Below are positions 55,113 through 63,670 of a stretch of DNA of 64,000 nt, piece by piece. The stretch lies in assembly GCA_965224205.1 (NCBI GenBank), contig CBDCYN010000015.1:3359-67358 (forward strand), read 5' to 3'. The notes under the pieces are model-generated. The model did not search any database, was not told the DNA's origin, and saw only the letters and a program-made list of their open reading frames with translations. This DNA comes from CBDCYN01 sp965224205 (GTDB lineage Bacteria; Planctomycetota; Phycisphaerae; Phycisphaerales; Phycisphaeraceae). The position numbers were made by a program, and so were the translations under genes. Position 1 is the first letter of the stretch, and the number at the start of each line of letters is the position of its first letter.

Positions 55113-56012
55113 ATGATCTCGATGTGGTTTTCTAAACGGAACAAGAAGGTGACCCGGGGGAGAAAGTGGGGCCGCACTCCTGAATGGGATCCCACGCGCA
55201 CCCTGATCGGGATCCGTGTGCTCACGATCGTCGGTTTCATGTTGTGCCTCGTCCTTGCTTGGGGGTGGGGTCAACCCCGGCTGATGCGGTACGCCCAATC
55301 GGCCGGCCGCCACCCGCTAGCGGAAGACCGGGTGGTATTATCACCGGCGCCCATGTGGATGAGCACGGCGCTACAAGATGCGTTGCGGAGTATCGTCGCC
55401 CGGCAGCTTCTCACGGCCCCGGTTAAACATCGTTTAACTCAAGCCGCTCGCCAGCTCGAAGATGACCCTTGGGTCAAACGGGTGGTGGAGATCCGGCGGG
55501 TAAGCCAACGCACCGTGGTGGTCACCGCCCAGTACCGCGTGCCCAGAGCGGTTGTTCAAGACGGGACCGATTACTACCTGATCGATGAACAGGCGGTCCG
55601 GCTGCCCGGGGTTTACGAACGCCACCACCTCGAGCCGTTGAACCTGCCGGTGATCGTCGCGGTGGCTTCGGGTCCCCCGCCGGTCGGTGACGCCTGGCCC
55701 GGGCAGGACCTGCGGTCTGGGGTTTCTTTGGCCAGCCTCCTGGTGGGTCAGCCCTACGCCCCACAGGTCAAGGCGATCGATGTCAGCGGCCGAGACCGCC
55801 GTGGCCGTATCCGCCTGGTGCTGCTGACCCGCCACGGGATGGTGCGATGGGGGTTCCCCCCGGGCCAGGAGCAGGCGATCGAACCGGACGCGGAGACAAA
55901 ACTCGACCGGCTCGAGGCCGTCTATCACCGGTGTGGGTCGGTCGACGCCGGTGACAAGGTCGTCGACGTGTACGGCGCCGCGATTTTTGTCCACCCTCAG
56001 TCATTCTCGTAA
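55113..56012 (+). CDS. FtsQ/DivIB-like cell division protein (tentative)
   Basis: A 299-residue protein with a basic cytoplasmic stretch and one membrane helix (LTIVGFMLCLVLAWGWG, about 38-54). A periplasmic region follows with a POTRA-like beta pattern (VKRVVEIRRVSQRTVVVTAQYRVPRAVV) and then YYLIDEQAVRLPGVYERHHL, like the end of the FtsQ beta domain. This topology and the 'VxRRxP..L.V.V.-R.PxAxV...-YYLID..G' pattern are FtsQ-like, yet it is not next to mur or ftsA/Z genes. An ATG at 55113 follows GTGAGGTG. The call is an inference from pattern. Confidence 0.55.
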   Translation: MISMWFSKRNKKVTRGRKWGRTPEWDPTRTLIGIRVLTIVGFMLCLVLAWGWGQPRLMRYAQSAGRHPLAEDRVVLSPAPMWMSTALQDALRSIVARQLLTAPVKHRLTQAARQLEDDPWVKRVVEIRRVSQRTVVVTAQYRVPRAVVQDGTDYYLIDEQAVRLPGVYERHHLEPLNLPVIVAVASGPPPVGDAWPGQDLRSGVSLASLLVGQPYAPQVKAIDVSGRDRRGRIRLVLLTRHGMVRWGFPPGQEQAIEPDAETKLDRLEAVYHRCGSVDAGDKVVDVYGAAIFVHPQSFS

Positions 56013-56035
56013 ACGAGCCCCCAAAAGCCAACGCC

Positions 56036-57055
56036 TTAAAGCGAACGCGACAGGCGTACCGGCTGGCCGGTCTCGATGCTCTCGGCCTCCGCTTCCACCG
56101 TGGCGATGGCGTGGGCCGCGTCCGTCAACGTGACCGTTTGAGGGCGTAGCCCACTCTTGATGCAATCGACCAGATACCCGATCTGCCCGTCGTACCCCAG
56201 GCCCGGGGGCAGTTCGACCTCGCGCGGTTCTTGCCCTTCTTCGGCTAGGCGGACGTGGTTTTGCCCATCAAAACGGAACGTCGCGGTCGCCCGCGCGAAA
56301 TTCACGGTGTAGCTCATCTCGAACCCAAAACCGCCGGCCATCGCCCACCCCCCTTCGGCGACGACCAGGGGGATGCCGTCATATTCATACCGGGTGACCA
56401 CGTGGTCGATCGCCCCGGTCAGCTTGGTGTACCCGAAGCTGGTCACCGATCGAGGGGGGCCGAAGCAGTAGTGGATAAAATCCGTGTCGTGCAGGTGCAG
56501 GTCCAAGATCGCCCCGCCGCACTGGTGCCCATCGAGATAAAACGGGCTGCCGAGGTTCGTGCCCACACGCCGGAACGTCGCGGCCAGGACCGGGCCGTAC
56601 GCCTGGTCGTCGATCGCTTGCTTAAGCCACGCCCAGCCCGGCCAGAACCGCATGCACATCGCGGGCATCGCGAACGAGGCGGCCTGTTCGGCTTCCTGGG
56701 CCAGGGCGTAAGCGTCACCGCTGGTGCGGGCCAGCGGCTTCTCGACCAGGACGTGCTTGCCGGCGCGTAAGGCCTCACTTGCAAACGAGACATGAAACGG
56801 CGTGGGCAGGCAGATATCAACCAGCTGCACCTGCGGGTCGTGGATCAGGTCCGTCACGTCAGCATAGTGCTTGAGATCAGCAAATCGAAACCCGCCGCTG
56901 GCCTGACCGGCGATGTTGCCAGCCTCTTTCTTGACCGATAGCCGGTCCGGGTTGCGGTCAGCGACCGCGACGACCCGGGCATCGTGACGTTTATTCCACG
57001 CATCGAGATGGGTCCAGCCCATCAAGCCCAAGCCGGCCACGCCAACTTTGATCAT
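56036..57055 (-). CDS. Gfo/Idh/MocA family oxidoreductase
   Basis: A 339-residue NAD(P)-dependent dehydrogenase. The Rossmann start is VGVAGLGLMGWTHLDAW with AVADRNPDRL. The catalytic-domain signature is VEKPLA with ..GKHVLVEKPLARTSGDAYAL, then CMRFWPGWAWLKQAID and GGAILDLHLHDTDFIHYCFG, where Asp and His act in catalysis. GGGAG about eight bases before the ATG supports the start. Substrate unknown; such genes are abundant in planctomycetes and act on sugars or inositols. Adjacent dapF is on the same strand but functionally unrelated. Confidence 0.9.
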   Translation of the reverse strand: MIKVGVAGLGLMGWTHLDAWNKRHDARVVAVADRNPDRLSVKKEAGNIAGQASGGFRFADLKHYADVTDLIHDPQVQLVDICLPTPFHVSFASEALRAGKHVLVEKPLARTSGDAYALAQEAEQAASFAMPAMCMRFWPGWAWLKQAIDDQAYGPVLAATFRRVGTNLGSPFYLDGHQCGGAILDLHLHDTDFIHYCFGPPRSVTSFGYTKLTGAIDHVVTRYEYDGIPLVVAEGGWAMAGGFGFEMSYTVNFARATATFRFDGQNHVRLAEEGQEPREVELPPGLGYDGQIGYLVDCIKSGLRPQTVTLTDAAHAIATVEAEAESIETGQPVRLSRSL

Positions 57056-57094
57056 GGTTTGATCTCCCTTGAGCGGTCAAGGCCGACATGACCG

Positions 57095-57997
57095 CTATTG
57101 CTCATCCTCGGGCCAGTCGCCGGTAAACACCTCACGCGCCGGGCCGGTCATGGACACGTGCTGGTCAGACGCCCGCCATTCGAGCTGCAGGTCACCGCCG
57201 GGCAGGTGGGCGAGGATGTTGCGGTCCGATCGGCCGGTGAGGACACCCGCGACGCACACCGCCGCGGCCCCGGTCCCGCAGGCCTGGGTGGCGCCGCTGC
57301 CCCGCTCCCACGTGCGCATGGTCACTTCAGATGACGAATGGACCTGCACGAAGTGCGTGTTGATCCGGTTCGGGAACACCGGGTGGTGCTCGAGCACCGG
57401 CCCGGCGTCGCCAAGGGGCACGGACTGAACGTCGCGGCAGTACAGCACCGCGTGGGGGTTTCCCATCGACACGCACGTCATCCGCTGATCGAGCCCCGCG
57501 GCTTTGATCCAGTCATCACCCAACCGAGCCGGCCAGTCGACGAGAGATTTGATCGAGTGGTTGACGATCCGCTCGAGGTCGGGGATGTTGACCGGGATCC
57601 GCTTGGGTTCGAGCACGGGCTGCCCCATGTCCACGGTGACCTGGTCGACCTTGCCCCGATCGTCGAGTGTGTAATCTAGCAACAGCACCCCGTTGCCTGT
57701 TTCGACCCGCATCGGGTCGGCGGTGCAGATCTTGTGGTCGTAAGCCAGCTTGCACACGCAGCGGATCCCGTTGCCGCACATCTCTGCCTCCGAGCCGTCG
57801 GCGTTGAACATCTGCATGCGCACGTGGGCCTCGATCCCCTCTCGCGGGGGCAGGACCAGGATCAGCCCGTCGCCGCCCACACCGGTGTGACGGTCGGCGA
57901 TCCTTACCGCCAGCGCCTGAGGATCGCGCACCGCCTGCTCGAAGCCGTTGACGTAGACGTAGTCATTGCCGATCCCGTGCATCTTGATAAAACGCAT
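57095..57997 (-). CDS. dapF: Diaminopimelate epimerase
   Basis: A 300-residue PLP-independent racemase that converts LL- to meso-diaminopimelate for lysine and peptidoglycan. Both catalytic cysteines are present: NADGSEAEMCGNGIRC and GSGATQACGTGAAA. The family start FIKMHGIGNDYVYV and the DRHTGVGGDGLILV motif are intact. The ATG at 57997 starts this motif; an upstream in-frame ATG at 58024 would add nine residues. Works downstream of DapL (31652). Confidence 0.95.
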   Translation of the reverse strand: MRFIKMHGIGNDYVYVNGFEQAVRDPQALAVRIADRHTGVGGDGLILVLPPREGIEAHVRMQMFNADGSEAEMCGNGIRCVCKLAYDHKICTADPMRVETGNGVLLLDYTLDDRGKVDQVTVDMGQPVLEPKRIPVNIPDLERIVNHSIKSLVDWPARLGDDWIKAAGLDQRMTCVSMGNPHAVLYCRDVQSVPLGDAGPVLEHHPVFPNRINTHFVQVHSSSEVTMRTWERGSGATQACGTGAAAVCVAGVLTGRSDRNILAHLPGGDLQLEWRASDQHVSMTGPAREVFTGDWPEDEQ

Positions 57998-58182
57998 GGC
58001 TGTGCTTCTATTGCCTTGCCGCATGACGATACGGTCATGCCCGTCCCCTCAGGACGCAACGGGCATGGGAGGTCTTCCCGGGGCGCCCGTCCATCCAAGG
58101 CCGGCATCATAACTCATCGTAGTAGCGACGGGGTATCGGTGCCGATTCGTCCAACCCAGACGCGCGTCAACGGGCTGGCCCC

Positions 58183-59877
58183 TCAACCCGCCGCGGCATG
58201 GACCATCTCGGGCACGGCGCGACGCAACGCCGCGATGATGGATTCGCGGCTCGTGTCCTGCCACGGGCGCAGACCGCCTCGGGTACGCAACCGATCGAAG
58301 GTATCGACAACGTCAGCGATGTGAAGAGGGTCGGGCCGGCCGGTCTTCCATCTTTGGATCGACCGGTGGGGTGTGGGCAGTATTTCCTCATCGCCATAGG
58401 CTAGCTCTTCGTAGAGCTTTTCTCCCGGGCGGGCCCCCGTGATCTGCACCGGCACGTCCACACCTGGTTCCAGGCCGTAGCTACCTAAGAACCGCTTGGC
58501 CATATCGAGCACCCGCACCGGCTGACCCATGTCCAGGACAAAAACCTCTCCTCCCGTAGCGAACGTGGCCGATTGAAGGACCAACCCTGCCGCCTCGGGG
58601 ATCGACATAAAAAACCGATGCATGTCCGGGTCGGTGACGGTGATCGGCCCGCCCCGCGACAGCTGCTTGCTCCAGATCGGCAACACGCTGCACGCCGAAC
58701 CCAGGACGTTGCCAAACCGCACCATCGAGAAAATACAGCCGCTGCGCCCATTGAGATCCTGGATGTAAAGCTCCGCCATCCGTTTCGTGGCGCCCATGAC
58801 CGAACTGGGGTTGACCGCCTTGTCGGTGGAGATCATCACGAACCGCTCGACCCCGGACCGATCCGCGGCGTCGGCCATGCTGCGCGTGCCGTAGAAGTTG
58901 TTCTCCACCGCCTGGGCGGGGTGGTCTTCCATCATGGGTACGTGCTTATGCGCCGCGGCGTGGAAAATAGCATCGGGCCGGTGCTTGGCGACCAGCGCCT
59001 CCGTGCCCGGGGCATCGGTAACGTCGTGGAGGACCGACCGCCGGTCGATCCCGGGAAACGACGCGGCGATCTCGTGATCGATCTCGAATAGCGCGTTCTC
59101 AGACCGCTCGACCAGGACGAGTCGCGACGGCTCGAACCGGCATACGATCCGCGCCAACTCGCTGCCGATTGACCCCCCGGCGCCGGTGATCAGCACCGAC
59201 CTGCCCTGGACCGTCGCACGGATGCGTGGCTCATCCAGCGGCGCGGCGGTGCGGTCCAGGAGGACCATCGGGTCGACGTCGCCGCTGCCCACGTCACCCG
59301 CAAACCCCGCACGCCGTGCATGGACCACGACGGGCGGCAGATCGGCTGTTGGCCGCGCCCGCGACCCTCGCGGCGAACGGAGAGGCTCCCCACCGCTGGC
59401 CGCCTCGACCGATAACGGGCCCAAGGCCGGGCGTAATCGGCCCGCCAGCTGATCGGCGAGGGTGGGCAGAAACCGCCAGGCAACCCCCGATGCCTCAAGG
59501 ACCTGCACCACGTCACGGATCTGTCCACGCAGAATCAGCGGCAAGCATACCCACGTTTGGCTGATGGGGCCGTGACGCTCGATTATCTCTCGCAAACCCT
59601 CCCGCTCGACCCGAGACAGCCCCCCGCGCGGGGGGGCCATGGATTCGTGTAGTGACAGACTCCAGGTCATCGGGGCTTGATCCTCGTCGACATGCGCTAA
59701 AATATGCCGGAGGTAAGCGATCCCAGAGGAGGTTCCGATCAGCAGTAGCCGACAGGGCCGACTCAGCAAGTTGCTCCCGGTAGCTGCCGTGGTGGGGGAT
59801 GGGTTAGAGGGATCGAGGGGATCAGCCATGGAGATAGGTATCGACCCGCAGGCCCAGTAGGCTCCAACACCGTTCAT
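58183..59877 (-). CDS. Nucleotide-sugar epimerase/dehydratase (CapD/FlaA1-like)
   Basis: A 564-residue protein for surface polysaccharide synthesis. The C-terminal 330 residues are a short-chain dehydrogenase domain with SVLITGAGGSIGSELARIV, DAIFHAAAHKHVPMMEDHP and the STDKAVNPSSVMGATKRMAE stretch. This resembles CapD/WbpM/FlaA1, UDP-GlcNAc 4,6-dehydratases. The N-terminal 230 residues hold a second Rossmann-like region (RLLLIGTSSGIAYLRHILAH) but no clear set of four membrane helices, unlike WbpM. In the usual Tyr position these enzymes may have Met (SxxK with MGATK); here SSVMGATK is seen. GGAGGGG upstream supports the first ATG; a second ATG is at 59829. Confidence 0.85.
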   Translation of the reverse strand: MNGVGAYWACGSIPISMADPLDPSNPSPTTAATGSNLLSRPCRLLLIGTSSGIAYLRHILAHVDEDQAPMTWSLSLHESMAPPRGGLSRVEREGLREIIERHGPISQTWVCLPLILRGQIRDVVQVLEASGVAWRFLPTLADQLAGRLRPALGPLSVEAASGGEPLRSPRGSRARPTADLPPVVVHARRAGFAGDVGSGDVDPMVLLDRTAAPLDEPRIRATVQGRSVLITGAGGSIGSELARIVCRFEPSRLVLVERSENALFEIDHEIAASFPGIDRRSVLHDVTDAPGTEALVAKHRPDAIFHAAAHKHVPMMEDHPAQAVENNFYGTRSMADAADRSGVERFVMISTDKAVNPSSVMGATKRMAELYIQDLNGRSGCIFSMVRFGNVLGSACSVLPIWSKQLSRGGPITVTDPDMHRFFMSIPEAAGLVLQSATFATGGEVFVLDMGQPVRVLDMAKRFLGSYGLEPGVDVPVQITGARPGEKLYEELAYGDEEILPTPHRSIQRWKTGRPDPLHIADVVDTFDRLRTRGGLRPWQDTSRESIIAALRRAVPEMVHAAAG

Positions 59878-59988
59878 GAAGGGCCACCCCTCCGCCGCGA
59901 AGTTGGATTAAACCGAAGGATAGACCTGGACGATGAAACTAAAATTGATACCCCAAACTACCCACCCACGACCATCCGAGGTGTCACG

Positions 59989-60375
59989 ATGAGAGGAAAA
60001 AAAAACCCGGGGGGAGAAAACCGCAAAGACCCGCGCCTGAAGCTGCCGCCCATGTACACTTTAATCCGTGTCCGCCCAAAGGGTTCCAAGCGATACAGCT
60101 GGGCTGGACACATCTACGACATCAGCACCTCAGGGATCCGTTTTGAGTTAGACGCTCCTCTGGACCCGGGCACCGCGGTTGAAGCCCGAGCCATCCTGCC
60201 CGGGAAGAACCCGACCACGGTGGACGTCTCGGGCCACGTCGTCCGCCTCCACGATGATTCCCATGAACAGGGCCCGGCACGGATGGGCTTGGCCATCGAT
60301 CGTTTCCACCACCCCGCCGACCGTCAGCGCCTGCTGCGATACCTATCCGACTGCGGCCTCAAGACAGCAGCCTGA
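59989..60375 (+). CDS. PilZ domain protein
   Basis: A 128-residue single PilZ domain, a c-di-GMP receptor fold. The two signatures are visible: RKDPR (RxxxR) near residues 12-16 and DISTSGIRF (DxSxxG) near 44-52, followed by strands (GTAVEARAILPGKNPTTVDVSGHVVR). Binding residues are intact, so c-di-GMP binding is expected. There is no output domain; it probably acts on a partner protein. A TGA stop precedes a 160-base gap to icd. Confidence 0.85.
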   Translation: MRGKKNPGGENRKDPRLKLPPMYTLIRVRPKGSKRYSWAGHIYDISTSGIRFELDAPLDPGTAVEARAILPGKNPTTVDVSGHVVRLHDDSHEQGPARMGLAIDRFHHPADRQRLLRYLSDCGLKTAA

Positions 60376-60553
60376 CCGGCATCATTGAGTAAACGGACCA
60401 CCGTCAGCCCCTCGTGCGACTGCCTGTCGCTTGCGCATCGCCCGCTGAGTTCTTTGACGCTAGCACCCCGTCAAGCTACTTTGTCGGGCTAAGCACCGAT
60501 TCGTAAGAACAGTCAGCCCAAGACCCTCATCGTTGAATCAGGAGGATCGTTGC

Positions 60554-61816
60554 ATGAGTGACGCTGCCCTTAGCTCCACCCCACCCGCCGCGGGCCAGCC
60601 CGTGACCCTCGACAACGGCAAGCTCGTGGTCCCTAACCACCCGATCATCCCCTTTATCGAGGGCGACGGTACCGGTCCCGACATCTGGCGGGCCAGCCAG
60701 CTCGTGCTCGACGCCGCGGTCGCTAAAGCCTACAAGGGTGACCGCTCGATCGCGTGGAAGCAGGTCCTCGCCGGCGAAAAGGCATTCAAAGAGACCGACG
60801 ATTGGCTGCCAGCCGAGACGGTCGACGCGTTCCGCGAATACCGCGTGGGGATCAAAGGCCCGCTGACCACCCCGGTCGGCGGCGGGATCCGATCGCTAAA
60901 CGTAGCCCTGCGCCAAATCCTCGACCTTTATGTGTGTCTACGCCCCGTGCGGTACTTCCAAGGCGTCCCCTCACCCGTGAAGCAGCCGCAGCTCGTCGAC
61001 ATGGTGATCTTCCGGGAAAACACCGAAGATATCTACGCCGGCATCGAGTTCCAGCACGGCAGCGACGACTGCGAAGCCTTCAAACGCCTATTGAGCGAAA
61101 ATTTCCCGGATCGGTACAAAAAAGTGCGGTTCCCCGCGACCGCCGGGTTCGGGGTCAAGCCAGTCTCACAGGAGGGCACCGGTCGCCTGGTCAAAGCCGC
61201 GATCGAGTACGCGATCACGCAAAACCGAGACAGCGTCACCCTCGTGCACAAAGGCAACATCATGAAATTCACCGAGGGCGCGTTCCGTGATTGGGGTTAC
61301 GCCCTGGCTGGGGAGTCTTACGGGGCCCAAGAGATCGACGGCGGCCCGTGGCGTAAGTTCACCTCATCGACCGGCCATGAGATCGTGGTCAAGGACGTCA
61401 TCGCCGACGCGTTCCTTCAGCAGATCCTCACCCGCCCCGCCGAGTACGACGTGATCGCGACCCTGAACCTCAACGGGGATTACGTCTCCGATGCCCTGGC
61501 CGCGTGCGTCGGCGGGATCGGGATCGCCCCGGGCGGGAACATCAACTACGACACCGGCCACGCCATCTTCGAAGCCACCCACGGCACCGCCCCCAAGTAC
61601 GCCGATCAGGACAAGGTCAACCCCGGGTCGGTGATCCTCTCGGGCGAGATGATGCTGCGCCACCTGGGTTGGAACGAAGCGGCCGACCTGGTCATCAAGG
61701 GCATGGAGGGCGCGATCACCGCCAAGACCGTCACCTACGACTTCGAACGGCTCATGGACGGCGCCAAGCTGCTCAAGTGCAGCCAGTTCGGCCAGGCGAT
61801 CGTCGATCACATGTAA
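60554..61816 (+). CDS. icd: Isocitrate dehydrogenase, NADP-type
   Basis: A 420-residue TCA cycle enzyme that oxidises isocitrate to 2-oxoglutarate. Motifs: FIEGDGTGPDIW near residues 34-45, GPLTTPVGGGIRSLNVALRQ, the substrate loop with Ser and Arg, VIFRENTEDIYAGIEF and LVHKGNIMKFTEGAFRDWGY. The signature NLNGDYVSDALAACVGGIGIAPG and ATHGTAPKYADQDKVNPGS follow; the latter carries the NADP-type Lys/Tyr context as in E. coli Icd. AGGAGG about eleven bases before the ATG at 60554 sets the start. Confidence 0.95.
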   Translation: MSDAALSSTPPAAGQPVTLDNGKLVVPNHPIIPFIEGDGTGPDIWRASQLVLDAAVAKAYKGDRSIAWKQVLAGEKAFKETDDWLPAETVDAFREYRVGIKGPLTTPVGGGIRSLNVALRQILDLYVCLRPVRYFQGVPSPVKQPQLVDMVIFRENTEDIYAGIEFQHGSDDCEAFKRLLSENFPDRYKKVRFPATAGFGVKPVSQEGTGRLVKAAIEYAITQNRDSVTLVHKGNIMKFTEGAFRDWGYALAGESYGAQEIDGGPWRKFTSSTGHEIVVKDVIADAFLQQILTRPAEYDVIATLNLNGDYVSDALAACVGGIGIAPGGNINYDTGHAIFEATHGTAPKYADQDKVNPGSVILSGEMMLRHLGWNEAADLVIKGMEGAITAKTVTYDFERLMDGAKLLKCSQFGQAIVDHM

Positions 61817-61893
61817 CCAAGCACCAGCAACAGCGGCTCGTCGCGTCGCGCCAAATCAAGCTGGCGCTCCGGACCGGTGCCGGTCAGGTTTGA

Positions 61894-62012
61894 TATACGC
61901 ATCGCGTATCAAAATGCCGCGTCGCAGACCCTTCTGACCCAAGGAATGGTTGTGCCGCGTACAAGCGTCACGCCGTCATTTCATCCGGGATGGGTATACC
62001 TCGGGAACAAGG
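61894..62012 (+). repeat. Dispersed repeat R1, copy B
   Basis: The best-conserved copy with 43194. It begins TATACGCATCGCGTATC, continues through GCCGCGTCG and TGTGCCGCGTACAAGCGTCA, and ends CATCCGGGATGGGTATA and CCTCGGGA. It lies at the 3' end of metG, whose final codons and stop are in the repeat. Confidence 0.85.
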
Positions 62013-63549
62013 GATCGCCCTTTTCGATCGCGGTCCCTGCACGGGTCTGCCCCCACGCCGCCCACTCATCGAGTCGCCCCATTCCGCCCTTAGCCAGGTG
62101 ACTCGCATACGCCCCGCACCCGATCCGCCGCCACAGGTCTTCGACCTTTCCGGGCAGGATGGGCCACAGCAACAGGGACGCGATCCGGACCGCCTCGATG
62201 CAGTTGTAGAGAATGGTCCCCACCGCGGGCAGCTGGTCCGGGTCCTTCGCGAGCTTGTACGGCTGGGTCTGTTCGATGTACTGATCGACCGCCCGCATCA
62301 GGTCCAACGCCGCCGCCGTAGCGCCGTGGAGCTGGAGCCGATCGAACCCCGATTGGGCCGCCTCGACCGCCTTGCGGGCCTTGGTGTCGTACTCCTTGCT
62401 GGCTTCGACCGACGGGCCCTGCTCAGGGATCTTCCCGCCGAAGTACCGGTGGATCATGTTCAACACCCGGCTGGCGCAGTTCCCGAAGGTGTTGGCCAGG
62501 TCCGCGTTGTAGGTCTCGATGAAGCGGGATTCGGCGAAGTCGCTGTCGGTCGTGCCCATCGGCCCGGCGGTCGCCAAGAAGTAACGCAGGGCGTCGAGGC
62601 TGAACGTTTCGACGTAATGGTCGATCTTCGCCAGGTCGATGAAGTTCCCCATCGACTTGCTCATCTTCCTGCCCTCGCTGATCCAGAAGCTGTGGGCGTA
62701 CACCTGCCGGGGCAGGGGCCAATCCAGGGCCATGAGCATCGCCGGCCAGATCACCGCGTGGAACCAGAGGATGTCCTTGGCGATCAGGTGCACGTCCGCG
62801 GGCCAATACGCCAGCCGCTGCGGGGTATCGATCGTGGTCCGGTAGTTGAACAAAGCGTCGATCCACACATAGATCGTCTGCTCCGGGTCGTCGGGCACCG
62901 GGATCCCCCAGCCGCGCGCCCCGGCGCGAGAGATCGGCACGTCGTTGAGCCCCTCGCGGATCCTCGCTAGCACCTCCTGCCGACGCGCCTCGGGCTGAAC
63001 AAAGCCGGGGTTGTCCCGTTCGATCAGGTCCAGCAACCGGCCCTGATATTTGCTTAACGCGAAGAAGTCGTTCTTTTCGCTCTTGCGGACCAGCGGCCGG
63101 CCGGAGATCGGGGATTTGAAACCGTACTCGTTCGCCTTGTTCTCCGGGACGTACTCCTCCTGGCCCGCGTCGTACCAACCTTCGTACTCGCCGACGTACA
63201 CGTCGCCCGATGCCAGCAGCTGACGGATGTACTCGATGACCTTGGTCTTGTGCCGGTCTTGCGTGGTGCGGATAAAATCGCTGTTCGTGATGCCCAGGCG
63301 GTTGAACGTCTGCTCAAACACTTCGGCGTTGCGGTCGGCCCACTCTTGGGGGGTGAGCTGACGGTCGGCCGCGGCGTCGACGACCTTGGCCGCGTGTTCG
63401 TCGGTGCCAGTCAAGAAAAACACGTCATCGCCCTTGAGGCGGTGGTACCGCGCCACCACATCCGCGATCGTCGTGGTGTACACGTGCCCGATGTGCGGCT
63501 GGTCGTTGACGTAATAGATCGGCGTGGTGATGTAGAAGCGGTCCGGCAT
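61981..63549 (-). CDS. metG: Methionine-tRNA ligase
   Basis: A 522-residue class I synthetase that charges tRNA-Met. The HIGH-type motif is PHIGHVYTT near residues 17-25 and KMSKS is in GRKMSKSMGNFIDL near 304. The region that usually binds zinc (CxxC pairs after GWYC) reads GWYDAGQEEYVPENKA... without cysteines, the zinc-free subtype. The anticodon-binding domain ends about residue 495. The last codons (LFPRYTHPG) and the stop come from an R1 repeat on the other strand. The ATG at 63549 gives MPDRFYITTPIYYVND, the usual N-terminus. Confidence 0.94.
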   Translation of the reverse strand: MPDRFYITTPIYYVNDQPHIGHVYTTTIADVVARYHRLKGDDVFFLTGTDEHAAKVVDAAADRQLTPQEWADRNAEVFEQTFNRLGITNSDFIRTTQDRHKTKVIEYIRQLLASGDVYVGEYEGWYDAGQEEYVPENKANEYGFKSPISGRPLVRKSEKNDFFALSKYQGRLLDLIERDNPGFVQPEARRQEVLARIREGLNDVPISRAGARGWGIPVPDDPEQTIYVWIDALFNYRTTIDTPQRLAYWPADVHLIAKDILWFHAVIWPAMLMALDWPLPRQVYAHSFWISEGRKMSKSMGNFIDLAKIDHYVETFSLDALRYFLATAGPMGTTDSDFAESRFIETYNADLANTFGNCASRVLNMIHRYFGGKIPEQGPSVEASKEYDTKARKAVEAAQSGFDRLQLHGATAAALDLMRAVDQYIEQTQPYKLAKDPDQLPAVGTILYNCIEAVRIASLLLWPILPGKVEDLWRRIGCGAYASHLAKGGMGRLDEWAAWGQTRAGTAIEKGDPLFPRYTHPG

Positions 63550-63670
63550 GGCGAGGATTGTAATCGAAACCACAATACGGAGACGCGGGGAGAGTTCAGG
63601 GCAACCCCGCCCCGACCCGGAGGCAGCCCGCTGACCGCTACCCGACCGACCGCCTTACAATGACGCCCGT

